Both the position numbers and the translations under genes were made by a program. This document shows positions 35,421-42,771 of a stretch of 64,000 bases of DNA, in pieces. Position 1 is the stretch's first letter; each line of letters opens with the position of its first letter. The DNA comes from Planctomycetota bacterium (GTDB taxonomy: Bacteria; Planctomycetota; JAJSAM01; JAJVHW01): assembly GCA_021776825.1 (NCBI GenBank), contig JAJFFG010000106.1:40849-104848 (forward strand). Reading direction: 5' to 3'. The notes beneath the pieces were generated by a model. The model worked only from the letters and a program-made list of their open reading frames with translations, ran no database searches and was not told where the DNA came from.

Positions 35421-36031
35421 CTAGGCAGCGACTCCGGTGGGGGGAAGAGGTCCGGCAGGTCCGCCAGTCGTCGGCGCCAGGCCTCGGGCCAGCGGGACCG
35501 ATCGACCGTGGCGGTCAGCTCGTAGGCGAGCGTCTTGTAGGTGCCGCAGACGGCGCCCGCGCGCTCCATGCGTCGCACCGCGGCGGAGGCATCGGGTGCC
35601 GACGAGAACACGCAGTCGGTGAGGACCGTCACGCGGTAGCCCTTGCGCAGCAGCCCGAGGACCGTGAGCAGCACGCACACGTCCGTCTCTGCCCCGGCCA
35701 CGACGACGTGCCGCCGCTCGAGCGCCGCGATGGCGTGCGGGATGCCCGCCTCCGCCATGGCGTCGAACGTCGACTTCTCGATGCGCGGCGCCCCGGCCGG
35801 TAGCGCCTGGACCAGTCGCGGATGGACGTCGCCCTTCTCGCTCACCGGGCGCTCGACCGTGACCAGCACCGGCAGTCCGATCAGGCGGCAGAGGCAGAGG
35901 AGCGCCTCGAGACGCGTGAGCACCGGACCGGGCTCACCGGCCATCTGCGCGACGAAACTCGTCTGCGCGTCGACCAGTAGCAACACGGTGTTACTCGGCA
36001 CCGCCTGTTCGAGCTCGGTCGGGTCGGTCAC
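35417..36031 (-). CDS. Isochorismatase-family cysteine hydrolase
   Basis: A 204-aa protein of the isochorismatase/nicotinamidase superfamily. The Asp of the triad is in TVLLLVDAQTSF, Lys in RIEKSTFDA and the nucleophile Cys in VVVAGAETDVCVLLTVLGLL. The cis-peptide-containing turn (GAETDVC) is typical. Substrate is not predictable; closest in layout to YcaC/hydrolase group members. Its ATG overlaps the stop of the lipoprotein gene by 4 bp, and its stop codon lies in mobile-element terminus C. Confidence 0.85.
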   Translation of the reverse strand: MTDPTELEQAVPSNTVLLLVDAQTSFVAQMAGEPGPVLTRLEALLCLCRLIGLPVLVTVERPVSEKGDVHPRLVQALPAGAPRIEKSTFDAMAEAGIPHAIAALERRHVVVAGAETDVCVLLTVLGLLRKGYRVTVLTDCVFSSAPDASAAVRRMERAGAVCGTYKTLAYELTATVDRSRWPEAWRRRLADLPDLFPPPESLPS

Positions 36032-36657
36032 CGATTACGCAGGTCGAGGAGCGACTCCTCGATGCCCTCCATCCGCTCCTCGATCTCGCGCAGCCGCTGC
36101 TCTAGTTCGCGGCGCGAGAGGATCTCTCGTTCGAGTGCGTTGGCGAGCGCGTTGATGCGCCGTTCGCCTTGCTCTCCGTGCTGGCGGGGGTCGTGGTGGT
36201 CGTCGCGTTCGCGACCGTGCTCCAGCCACTCGGCAGCTTCCGCGCACACGTGCTGGCGGTCCGGCATGTCCCACTCGCCGTAGAGGCGCGCGGCGCCGCG
36301 CAGGAGCTCCAACTGGTCCTCTTCGCCGGGTGCGGCCTTCATGATCTCGCGCGCCTCAGGGTCCTCACGGCCCTCGAGCTCGAGCTCGAACGCATGCAGC
36401 GCCATCTCGGTGCGCTCGGCCAGGTCGTGGCGATCCGTCTCGCCCCACGCCTTCACGGCGAGGCGCAGCCCGTGCAGGTGTCGCTCGACGATCTCCTCGC
36501 GATCGCCGTCGTCCCTCTGGCGCTCCTCCCACTCCTCGTCGTGCTCCTCCATGGCCTCGGCAAAGAGGTCCTCGGCGACCTCTCCCTCGATGTTCACGGC
36601 GATGCACCCGGCGAGCAGCGGTGCGCACACGACGGCGGTGATCAGTGCCTTCAGCAT
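36028..36657 (-). CDS. Small coiled-coil lipoprotein
   Basis: A 209-aa lipoprotein: MLKALITAVVCAPLLAGC with lipid Cys at 18. The mature protein is highly charged and mostly helical (EDLFAEAMEEHDEEWEERQR, REELEQ-type heptads near the C terminus: RRELEQRLREIEERMEGIEE). This looks like a coiled-coil envelope or periplasmic scaffold; no family recognised. ATG 36657 is preferred over an upstream ATG at 36699 because a strong GGGAGGG lies ~6 nt before it and it gives a proper lipobox. Couples to the isochorismatase-like gene. Confidence 0.7.
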   Translation of the reverse strand: MLKALITAVVCAPLLAGCIAVNIEGEVAEDLFAEAMEEHDEEWEERQRDDGDREEIVERHLHGLRLAVKAWGETDRHDLAERTEMALHAFELELEGREDPEAREIMKAAPGEEDQLELLRGAARLYGEWDMPDRQHVCAEAAEWLEHGRERDDHHDPRQHGEQGERRINALANALEREILSRRELEQRLREIEERMEGIEESLLDLRNR

Positions 36658-36706
36658 GAGGTCCCTCCCTGCCGTCCTTCGACGGGCGGCGCGCGGCATT
36701 GTAGCG

Positions 36707-36769
36707 CTAGCAGCCTGTCGGAGTTTCGGCGTCGCCGTGCAAGAGATCGTCTGGGCGACAGGCTGCTAG
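36707..36769 (+). repeat. 62-bp palindromic IS terminus, copy D (left)
   Basis: CTAGCAGCCTGTCGGAGTTT to CGACAGGCTGCTAG, same orientation as copy A. It lies ~50 bp upstream of the divergent lipoprotein start at 36657. Confidence 0.85.
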
Positions 36770-36822
36770 CGATAGACCCCCGCGGGCACCAGAGCGTCGC
36801 CGCCGAGGACGATAATCTGGGC

Positions 36823-36957
36823 ATGAGAGCGAAGGCATTTCCTCCGTGGGAAGTGGATCAGGTCTGGCTCTTCCCGCCGTCGGTGAGGGACTTCGTCCCC
36901 GATGGCCACCTGTCGCATTTCGTGCGCGACACGGTGCGCAACGACTTCTATAGCTAG
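36823..36957 (+). pseudogene. Truncated IS1182-family transposase N terminus
   Basis: A 44-codon reading frame starting MRAKAFPPWEVDQVWLFPPS and continuing VRDFVPDGHLSHFVRD. This is the conserved N terminus of IS1182 transposases (FxPWxxDQ-LLPPSvrDwvPedHLa-FV). A full enzyme would be over 450 aa; the frame ends in a TAG inside the right terminal repeat, so it is a deletion remnant without catalytic domain. Confidence 0.85.
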
Positions 36958-37015
36958 CAGGCTGTCGCGCCAACCTGCGTGGCACGGCGAGGCCGTAACT
37001 CCGACAGGCTGCTAG
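36954..37015 (-). repeat. 62-bp palindromic IS terminus, copy E (right)
   Basis: CTAGCAGGCTGTCGCGCC to CCGACAGGCTGCTAG. Its left CTAG supplies the stop of the transposase remnant and its right CTAG supplies the TAG stop of the sulfotransferase gene on the minus strand. Confidence 0.85.
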
Positions 37016-37917
37016 ATAGCGGAGCGCTGGACCTCGTCGACGAGCTCCGTCAGGCCCAGGAGCTCGTAGGCCCGCGCCCACTCGGGGTGGTCGGGCTCGT
37101 GCGGCGGCTTGGACGGTCGCACGTTCCGCTTCGCCCAGCGCTTCACGCGCCACGGGAGTCGGAGTTCGAGGCGTTCGTACAGCGCCGTGAGCACGCCCTG
37201 CGGGTCCTCGCAGAGACGCTCGTGCTGGACGACGACGTGACGTTCGGCGAAGTGCGCCGCCGCGTCGTCGCGCGTGCGCTCGTAGAGCGTCTTCCACAGT
37301 AGGAGCACCTTCACGAAGCCCGGCTCCTCGTTCATCCCGGCGAGGCTCGCGTCGGTGTCGATCAGATGCTGCGCCATCATTTGCGCGCGCCACTGGTCGT
37401 AGTCGTCGTCGAGAGTGAAGAACGTCCCCTCGCGGAGGATGCGCTCCCGCGTCTCCGGGAGCCGACGGAACAGATGCGACTGCGTCACGGCGCGGGGATC
37501 GCGGACGATGTGGACGAAGAACGCGTCGGGGCGGATCTCGGCGAGCGCGCCCACGTGATGGCTCGCGCGCGTGAACTTCACCAGCGTCGGGTCACCGGCC
37601 TCGGCGAGGGCCGCCACCAGATCGCGCACGTGCGGGGGCCAGCCGGGCTCCAGTTCCAGATCGGGCGCGCGCGGTGCGCCCCAGTTCAGGGAGTCCTGAT
37701 CCAACGTCGCATCTCCGCGCTGCGCGAGGAACCTCTCGCGGAACGCCACGACCGACGCCATGTGATCGATCGCACGGGCGCGAGAGCCACCGCCGGGCGC
37801 CTTCCGGGCACGGTTGAGCGGCTCGTACCAGCACGTGAAGCGTGGATCACCGAACAGCGCGTCGTAGAGGATCGTCGTCCCGCTGCGGCGCATTCCCTGG
37901 GCGAAGACGACGGTCAT
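37012..37917 (-). CDS. Sulfotransferase
   Basis: A 301-aa sulfotransferase with the 5'-phosphosulfate loop near the N terminus (AQGMRRSGTTILYDALF) and the 3'-phosphate-binding region (FFVHIVRDPRAVTQSHLFRR), where Arg and Ser contact PAPS. It would transfer sulfate to a glycan or lipid acceptor. ATG 37917 overlaps the upstream glycosyltransferase by 4 bp, so the two probably modify the same surface molecule. The TAG stop falls within mobile-element terminus E, so the native C terminus could have been trimmed. Confidence 0.82.
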   Translation of the reverse strand: MTVVFAQGMRRSGTTILYDALFGDPRFTCWYEPLNRARKAPGGGSRARAIDHMASVVAFRERFLAQRGDATLDQDSLNWGAPRAPDLELEPGWPPHVRDLVAALAEAGDPTLVKFTRASHHVGALAEIRPDAFFVHIVRDPRAVTQSHLFRRLPETRERILREGTFFTLDDDYDQWRAQMMAQHLIDTDASLAGMNEEPGFVKVLLLWKTLYERTRDDAAAHFAERHVVVQHERLCEDPQGVLTALYERLELRLPWRVKRWAKRNVRPSKPPHEPDHPEWARAYELLGLTELVDEVQRSAI

Positions 37918-38804
37918 CCCGCGACGCTCCCTGCCCGCCAATCGGCGAACGCCGTGTCGTGGACCAGCGCGCCGCTCTCGGTGTGCCGCGTCACGTCGTC
38001 CGTCTGGACGCGGAACGTCGATCGGTAGTACGCGCGCAGCCGCTGCTCGCCACCGTCGCGCAGTTCGCGCCACCACTCTTCCTTGAAGCCCGCGACGAAC
38101 GGCGGCAGCGGCACGCCGAGCAGACGCCGCAGCTTGTGGTACCAGAGCTTGCTGCGCAGCCCCTTCCGCTCGCGCCACGCCGAGAGCCGGCGGACCTTCA
38201 TCACGAACTGGTCCTCGTCGCGAATCATGTAGTGGTGCACGGTTGGATGGGGGGGCGACCACGGCGCGTGCGGCACCTCGTGGCAGCGATGCTCGCTCGT
38301 GATCCGCGTGAGCCACGCGTTGCGATAGAAGGTCTTGCCCTCGCGGTAGCTCGTGTGGAGCGGACTGTCGGGACCCGACGTGCGATGGAGCTGACGCGCG
38401 TAGACCGGCCCATCCTCGGCGTCCGTCGCCGTCGGGAGGAACAGCTTCTGGCGGCAGGTCACCGCCACCACGTCCGCGGGCGCCGTCGCGAGCAGCTCGG
38501 GCAGCGTGCCGTCTGGCGTCCAGTGGAACTCGTCGGTGTCCGACACGCCGACCCACGCGATCGAGCCCCCGTGGCGCGCGCGCAAGCGCTCCAGCAGGTC
38601 CAGACGCACGGTCTGGCGAACGGCGAAGTCGTGGAACGGCTGCGTGCTCGCGTGGTCGCCGAACGAGCGGATCACATCCTGCGTGTGGTCGGAGCTCTCG
38701 TTGTCGGCCACCGCGACGTGGTCGACGCCGTAGGCAAGGTGGTGCTCCAGGTTCAGCCGGAGCACGTCGGCCTCGTTCTTCGTGGTGAGGAGCAGGACGA
38801 TCAT
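37914..38804 (-). CDS. Glycosyltransferase family 2-like
   Basis: A 296-aa cytoplasmic protein starting MIVLLLTTKNEADVLRLNLE, then GVDHVAVADNESSDHTQDVI and WVGVSDTDEFHW. This pattern (KNE, DNxSSD, DxDEF) matches the GT2-like/GT92-type group (DUF4922-style glycosyl transferases). The DTDEF carries the metal-binding D-x-D. Acceptor unknown. Operon with the sulfotransferase downstream; divergent from a second sulfotransferase, with 72 bp between starts. Confidence 0.8.
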   Translation of the reverse strand: MIVLLLTTKNEADVLRLNLEHHLAYGVDHVAVADNESSDHTQDVIRSFGDHASTQPFHDFAVRQTVRLDLLERLRARHGGSIAWVGVSDTDEFHWTPDGTLPELLATAPADVVAVTCRQKLFLPTATDAEDGPVYARQLHRTSGPDSPLHTSYREGKTFYRNAWLTRITSEHRCHEVPHAPWSPPHPTVHHYMIRDEDQFVMKVRRLSAWRERKGLRSKLWYHKLRRLLGVPLPPFVAGFKEEWWRELRDGGEQRLRAYYRSTFRVQTDDVTRHTESGALVHDTAFADWRAGSVAG

Positions 38805-38876
38805 CGTGCGCCGATGATCATCACCCGGCCGAGGGCCTCACGCTCGGATTCAGCACGGCTGCGGTAACGTGCGCAC

Positions 38877-39659
38877 ATGCTCCTGCCGGAGATGGAGTAC
38901 CCGCCGATCTTCCTCGGAGGCGAGGGCCGCAGCGGCACCACGCTGTTGCGCGTCATGCTCGATGCCCACTCCGGCATCTCGTGCGGCCCCGAGACGCACT
39001 TCCTCGTCGACGAGCGCTTCCAGAAGTTCCACGAGCACTTCCGCAACACCTGGTGGCGGCGCGGCGAGGGGTACGCGTACGAGAAGAGCGACCTCGACGA
39101 CCTGTTCCGTGACTTCGCGCGCGGCTGGTTCGAGACGTACATGCGGCGGCGCGGCAAGCGGCGCTGGGCCGACAAGACGCCGCAGACGATCCATATCCTG
39201 CCGTACCTGTGGGAGCTCTTCCCCGCGGCGCGCTTCGTTCACGTCATCCGCGACGGACGCGACGTGGCCTGCTCGATCATCCCCCAGAACTGGGGACCGA
39301 ACAACGTGAAGGACGCCGCCCATCGCTGGGTGGACTGCATCTGGAAGGGCGTGCTGCATCGCGCCGACACCGAGCGCTACGTCGAGGTGCGCTACGAGCA
39401 GCTCGCCGCCGAGGCGGAGTCTGTGCTGCGCCCGTTGATGACCTGGCTCGGCGAGGAGTTCGAGCCCGCGATGCTCGAGTACCATCGCGCGCAGGTCGAC
39501 AACCCGGAGCGGACGGAGTCCTCGTCGGAGCAGGTGGCGCGACCGCTCTACAGGTCGTCGATCGGTCGCTGGCGCCGCGACCTGTCCGCGAAGGACCTCA
39601 GGCAGTTCCTGAAGATCGCGGGTGAGACGCTCGAGTTCCTCGGCTACGAGATGGACTGA
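38877..39659 (+). CDS. Sulfotransferase, second copy
   Basis: A 260-aa sulfotransferase: phosphosulfate loop GGEGRSGTTLLRVMLDAH (about 14-31) and 3'-phosphate-binding stretch RFVHVIRDGRDVACSIIPQN. WADKTPQTI is a further family signature. It differs clearly in sequence from the sulfotransferase at 37012-37917 and probably has another acceptor. Sulfated exopolysaccharides or glycans are plausible products given the two glycosyltransferases in this region. ATG 38877 starts the domain closely. Confidence 0.85.
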   Translation: MLLPEMEYPPIFLGGEGRSGTTLLRVMLDAHSGISCGPETHFLVDERFQKFHEHFRNTWWRRGEGYAYEKSDLDDLFRDFARGWFETYMRRRGKRRWADKTPQTIHILPYLWELFPAARFVHVIRDGRDVACSIIPQNWGPNNVKDAAHRWVDCIWKGVLHRADTERYVEVRYEQLAAEAESVLRPLMTWLGEEFEPAMLEYHRAQVDNPERTESSSEQVARPLYRSSIGRWRRDLSAKDLRQFLKIAGETLEFLGYEMD

Positions 39660-39701
39660 GCCTGCCCAGTGAACGACCCAGTGAACGACCCAGCTGTCGG
39701 C

Positions 39702-39902
39702 TCAGAAGTTGATGTCGTGCGTGGCTTCGCGTTTCAGGAAGAACGTCATCTTCGGAGCATCGCGCTCGCCCGACATCCAGTCGCCGGGGAGGATCGTGAT
39801 GACCTCCCAGCCCGATCGCCCGAGCTCCCAGATGGTCTCTTCGCGCGTCTTGCTGTGCGCGGCGTCAAACACCTTGATGTCGTACTTGTAGAGCGCGGCC
39901 AT
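39702..39902 (-). CDS. Small DUF4177-like protein
   Basis: A 66-aa protein (MAALYKYDIKVFDAAHSKTR, then ELGRSGWEVITILPG, then KMTFFLKRE). The ELxxxGWEV...FLKR pattern is the hallmark of the DUF4177 family of small proteins of unknown function. It is convergent with the sulfotransferase gene, and the ATG is separated from the divergent PEGA lipoprotein by ~127 bp. Confidence 0.75.
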   Translation of the reverse strand: MAALYKYDIKVFDAAHSKTREETIWELGRSGWEVITILPGDWMSGERDAPKMTFFLKREATHDINF

Positions 39903-40029
39903 CCGACTCGTCCTCCGGTCCCCAGCGCCTCCCGCGGGGCGGCACAGTCTACTCTCCCGGCAGGTGCGTACGCCGTGCTATGTTCCGCTCGTCGCTGAGC
40001 CTCGTCGGGCTCGCCCGCGACACCCGCCG

Positions 40030-40644
40030 ATGACTCGCCACCGACTCGTCCTGACCGCGTCCGTCGCCCTCCTCGGGTGCACGCTGGCGGGCTGCGTCGA
40101 GCGCAAGATGATCATCCGCTCGTCGCCCAGTGGGGCGCGTGTCCTGCTCGACGATGTGGCCCTCGACAGCCCGACGCCCGTCGAGGTGCCGTTCGACTGG
40201 GGTGGCACGCGACGCGTGACCCTGATCGCACCCGGTCATGCCGTGCTGGAGGCCGAAGCCGCGCTCTCGGACCCCTGGTACACGTGGTTCCCCGTCGACG
40301 TGTTCAGCGAGCTGCTCTATCCCGGGACCTTGAAGGACGTGCAGGAGTTCAGCTTCGAGCTCCGACCATACGACCCGAACTTCCCCGCCGACGATGCCGC
40401 GAGCGACGCGCTCCGCGCACGCCAGGAGCGCCTCATGGCGCGCGCGCAGGCGTATCGCGCCGGAGGGTCCGACGGACCCGCGGCCGGGACCGTAAATGAG
40501 ATCGTGGTGCGGAAGAGCGGGAGCCCGCCTGCGGCACCGGCAGCGGACGGCGCGCCGCTGCCGCCTCCGGTCGAGGTCGTGCCGCCACCTCCGCCGCGCG
40601 GGCGCGACTCGGTGCCTCCGCCACCGCCGCCCCGGCGTCGCTGA
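40030..40644 (+). CDS. PEGA-domain lipoprotein with proline-rich tail
   Basis: A 204-aa lipoprotein: TLAGC lipobox (Cys ~22) followed by VERKMIIRSSPSGARVLLDD, a PEGA domain of the S-layer/PEGA type (SSPSGARVLLDDVALDSPTP, APGHAVLEAEA). PEGA modules are surface beta-sandwich units of unknown ligand. The C-terminal third is Pro-rich (PLPPPVEVVPPPPPRG, PPPPPPRR), likely a wall-spanning linker. The frame is open to 39964, but ATG 40030 gives the signal peptide. Downstream lie three 17-bp tandem units before murD. Confidence 0.8.
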   Translation: MTRHRLVLTASVALLGCTLAGCVERKMIIRSSPSGARVLLDDVALDSPTPVEVPFDWGGTRRVTLIAPGHAVLEAEAALSDPWYTWFPVDVFSELLYPGTLKDVQEFSFELRPYDPNFPADDAASDALRARQERLMARAQAYRAGGSDGPAAGTVNEIVVRKSGSPPAAPAADGAPLPPPVEVVPPPPPRGRDSVPPPPPPRRR

Positions 40645-40650
40645 CCCCAT

Positions 40651-40701
40651 GACGGCGCCGACCGACTGATGGGGCCGACCGGATGATGGGGCCGACCGAG
40701 T
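40651..40701. repeat. Three 17-bp tandem repeats before murD
   Basis: Units GACGGCGCCGACCGACT, GATGGGGCCGACCGGAT and GATGGGGCCGACCGAGT run directly into the murD start. They leave TGATG junctions ahead of the gene. Copy-number change could alter the distance of any upstream promoter. Confidence 0.8.
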
Positions 40702-42100
40702 GATGGCGCACCGTCCCCGCGCGACCGTGATGGGGCTCGGCCTGTTCGGTGGCGGGCTCGGCGTCACGCGCCACCTCGTTCGCACGGGCCACGACGTCCT
40801 CGTCACCGACGTGAAGGACGAGGTCGCCCTTGCACGGTCCGTCGCCGAGCTTGCGGACCTCGACGTCCGACTGCGGCTAGGCGGACACGAGGAGCACGAC
40901 TTCACGGACACCGAGCTCGTCGTTGTCAACCCGGCGGTGCCACCCGGCAACCGCTTCGTCGCGGCCGCTCGTCAGGCGGGCGTGCCGCTCGACACCGAGA
41001 TCGCGATGTTCCTGCGCGCGTGCCCAGCACGCGTCGTCGGGATCACCGGCACGGCGGGCAAGAGCACCACGGCGGCGCTGCTGCATGCCTGTCTCGACAC
41101 GCACTTCGCAGCCCAGTCGAGCGGCGAGCCGCGGCGGGCCTGGTTGGGCGGCAACATCGGGGTCTCGCTGCTGCCCGAACTCGAGCGCATCGCTGCGGAC
41201 GACGTCGTCGTGCTCGAACTGAGCTCGTTCCAGCTCCACTGGCTGCGTCGTGGGGGGCTTCGCCCGACGCTCGCGATCATCACCAACGTGACGCCGAACC
41301 ACCTCGACTGGCACGGTCGCTTCGAGGACTACGTCGACGACAAGGCGGGCATTCTACCGGGCCCGGAGGGGCGGCTGATCGCCTGCGCCGACGACTCCGG
41401 TGCCCGAGCGCTGGCTGAGCGAGCGACCTGCCCCGTCACGTGGACCGCGCGCCACGCGACGCCGTCGGAGCCCGCCGTCGCGTGGTCCGCCGGCGTGCTC
41501 CTCGAGCATGCGCCGGCCGGCACTGTCGAACTGCTACGACGCGACGACGTGCGACTGCTCGGGGGGCATGCGGAGTGGAACGTAGCCTCGGCCGCCGCCG
41601 CCGCGCGTGCTTGCGGTGCGTCCGTCGACGCGATCCGGACGGCCGTGCGGAGCTTCGCGGGACTGCCGCATCGTCTGCGACCCATCGGGTCCGTTCGGGG
41701 CGTGCGCTGCGTGGACGACTCGAAGTCCACGACACCGTCTGCGACGGCGATGGCGCTGGCGGCGTTCGAGGGACGCGTCTGGTTGCTCGCGGGTGGGTAC
41801 GACAAGGGCCTCGATCCGGCGCCGTTGGTGGAGGCCGCCGTCGAGCACGCGGCCGGCGTCGTCTGCTTCGGGGCGACGAGAGAGGCGCTCGCGGCGGCAT
41901 TGAGCCGCGGCGGCGCGGACCTCCTTGTCGAGATCGTGCAGACCCTCGGTGAGGCCGTGGAGCACGCGTTCCGTCGCGCCGAAGACGGTGATGTGGTGCT
42001 CCTCTCGCCGGGACATGCGTCGTGGGATCAGTTCGAGAACTACGAGGAGCGTGGGCGGGTCTTCGTCCAGGCTGTTCGCGCGGTAGACTCAGCGCCGTGA
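40700..42100 (+). CDS. murD: UDP-N-acetylmuramoylalanine--D-glutamate ligase
   Basis: A 466-aa Mur ligase of typical MurD length. The N-terminal dinucleotide-like fold begins TVMGLGLFGGGLGVTRHL; the ATP loop is GITGTAGKSTTAAL; then ELSSFQLHW, NVTPNHLDWHG, the carbamylated-Lys region DDKAGIL and FAGLPHRLRPIG. The C-terminal ADP half has VDDSKSTTPSATAMAL and LLAGGYDKGLD. It adds D-Glu to UDP-MurNAc-L-Ala in peptidoglycan synthesis, so the cell makes peptidoglycan. Starts GTG 40700 or ATG 40703. Unusually it is followed, with 4-bp overlap, by mcsA rather than other mur genes. Confidence 0.93.
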   Translation: MMAHRPRATVMGLGLFGGGLGVTRHLVRTGHDVLVTDVKDEVALARSVAELADLDVRLRLGGHEEHDFTDTELVVVNPAVPPGNRFVAAARQAGVPLDTEIAMFLRACPARVVGITGTAGKSTTAALLHACLDTHFAAQSSGEPRRAWLGGNIGVSLLPELERIAADDVVVLELSSFQLHWLRRGGLRPTLAIITNVTPNHLDWHGRFEDYVDDKAGILPGPEGRLIACADDSGARALAERATCPVTWTARHATPSEPAVAWSAGVLLEHAPAGTVELLRRDDVRLLGGHAEWNVASAAAAARACGASVDAIRTAVRSFAGLPHRLRPIGSVRGVRCVDDSKSTTPSATAMALAAFEGRVWLLAGGYDKGLDPAPLVEAAVEHAAGVVCFGATREALAAALSRGGADLLVEIVQTLGEAVEHAFRRAEDGDVVLLSPGHASWDQFENYEERGRVFVQAVRAVDSAP

Positions 42101-42771
42101 AGTGCGAGAAGTGCCAGAAGCGCAAGGCGACCGTGCACCTCACGGAGATCCTCGAGGAGGGTGAGAAGCGCGAGCTCCACCTCTGCGAGGAGTGCTCCAG
42201 GGGCCAGACCGGCTCCGTCGAGCTGATGGGCATGCTCTCCACCGCGTTCACGCCGGAGCAGTCCGCCGACGATCCGGTCGGCCTGCGCTGCGAGTCGTGC
42301 GGCCTCGGCTACATGGAGTTCCGCTCGCGCGGTCGGCTCGGCTGCCCGCGGTGCTACGACGTGTTCCGTGTGCCGCTCGAGCCGCTGCTCGAGAAGATCC
42401 ACAGCGGGACGAAGCACCTCGGCAAGGCCCCCGACGAGTCGGCAGCCGTCGATCGCACGCGCGAACGCACGCTCGTCGAGATGCGGCGCAAGCTGCAGAC
42501 GGCCGTGCGCGAGGAGCGCTACGAGGAGGCCGCGAGCCTGCGTGACGAGCTGCGCCGCTTCGAAGCCGGGGAGTCCGACGAAGTCGCGACGGTGGTCGAC
42601 GAGGACGTCGAGGCTGACGGCGATCCCGGGGCCGGAGCCGAGATCGAGGCCGAGGCCGAGTCTGGGTCTGAGCCTGAGAGTGCGGCCGAGACGGGGACCG
42701 GAGCCGAGACTGAGACGGAGCCTGAGACGGAGTCCGAGACTGAGGCTGGGGCGTCCGATGAAGATCGTTGA
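42097..42771 (+). CDS. mcsA: McsA, activator of protein arginine kinase, with acidic tail
   Basis: A 224-aa McsA. Two pairs of zinc-binding CxxC motifs: VKCEKCQKRKATVHLTEI and HLCEEC, then LRCESCGLGY and GCPRCYDVF. A UvrB/UvrC-like motif follows (LQTAVREERYEEAASLRDEL). McsA activates the McsB arginine kinase and feeds the Clp proteolysis pathway. The last ~60 residues are a low-complexity Glu/Thr/Ser-rich tail (EAEAESGSEPESAAETGTGA) not usual in Firmicute McsA. GTG 42097 overlaps the murD stop by 4 bp and the gene overlaps mcsB by 14 bp. Confidence 0.9.
   Translation: MKCEKCQKRKATVHLTEILEEGEKRELHLCEECSRGQTGSVELMGMLSTAFTPEQSADDPVGLRCESCGLGYMEFRSRGRLGCPRCYDVFRVPLEPLLEKIHSGTKHLGKAPDESAAVDRTRERTLVEMRRKLQTAVREERYEEAASLRDELRRFEAGESDEVATVVDEDVEADGDPGAGAEIEAEAESGSEPESAAETGTGAETETEPETESETEAGASDEDR

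Larger units (their letters stand above)
36707..37015 (+). mobile_element. 309-bp IS1182-derived non-autonomous element
   Basis: Bounded by ~62-bp inverted termini, 36707-36769 (copy D) and 36954-37015 (copy E). The first ~34 bp of D and of E read in reverse agree closely (CTAGCAGCCTGTCGGAGTT). The interior keeps a short leader and the first 44 codons of an IS1182-type transposase, then stops at the right terminus. The central and 3' parts of the transposase are deleted, producing a MITE-sized remnant. Ends show CTAG on both sides. Confidence 0.8.

Noticed and set aside
35359..37015. CTAG hairpins read as CRISPR-like or integron sites
   Set aside because: Spacing is irregular and copies are inverted pairs around a transposase remnant, which fits IS ends better.
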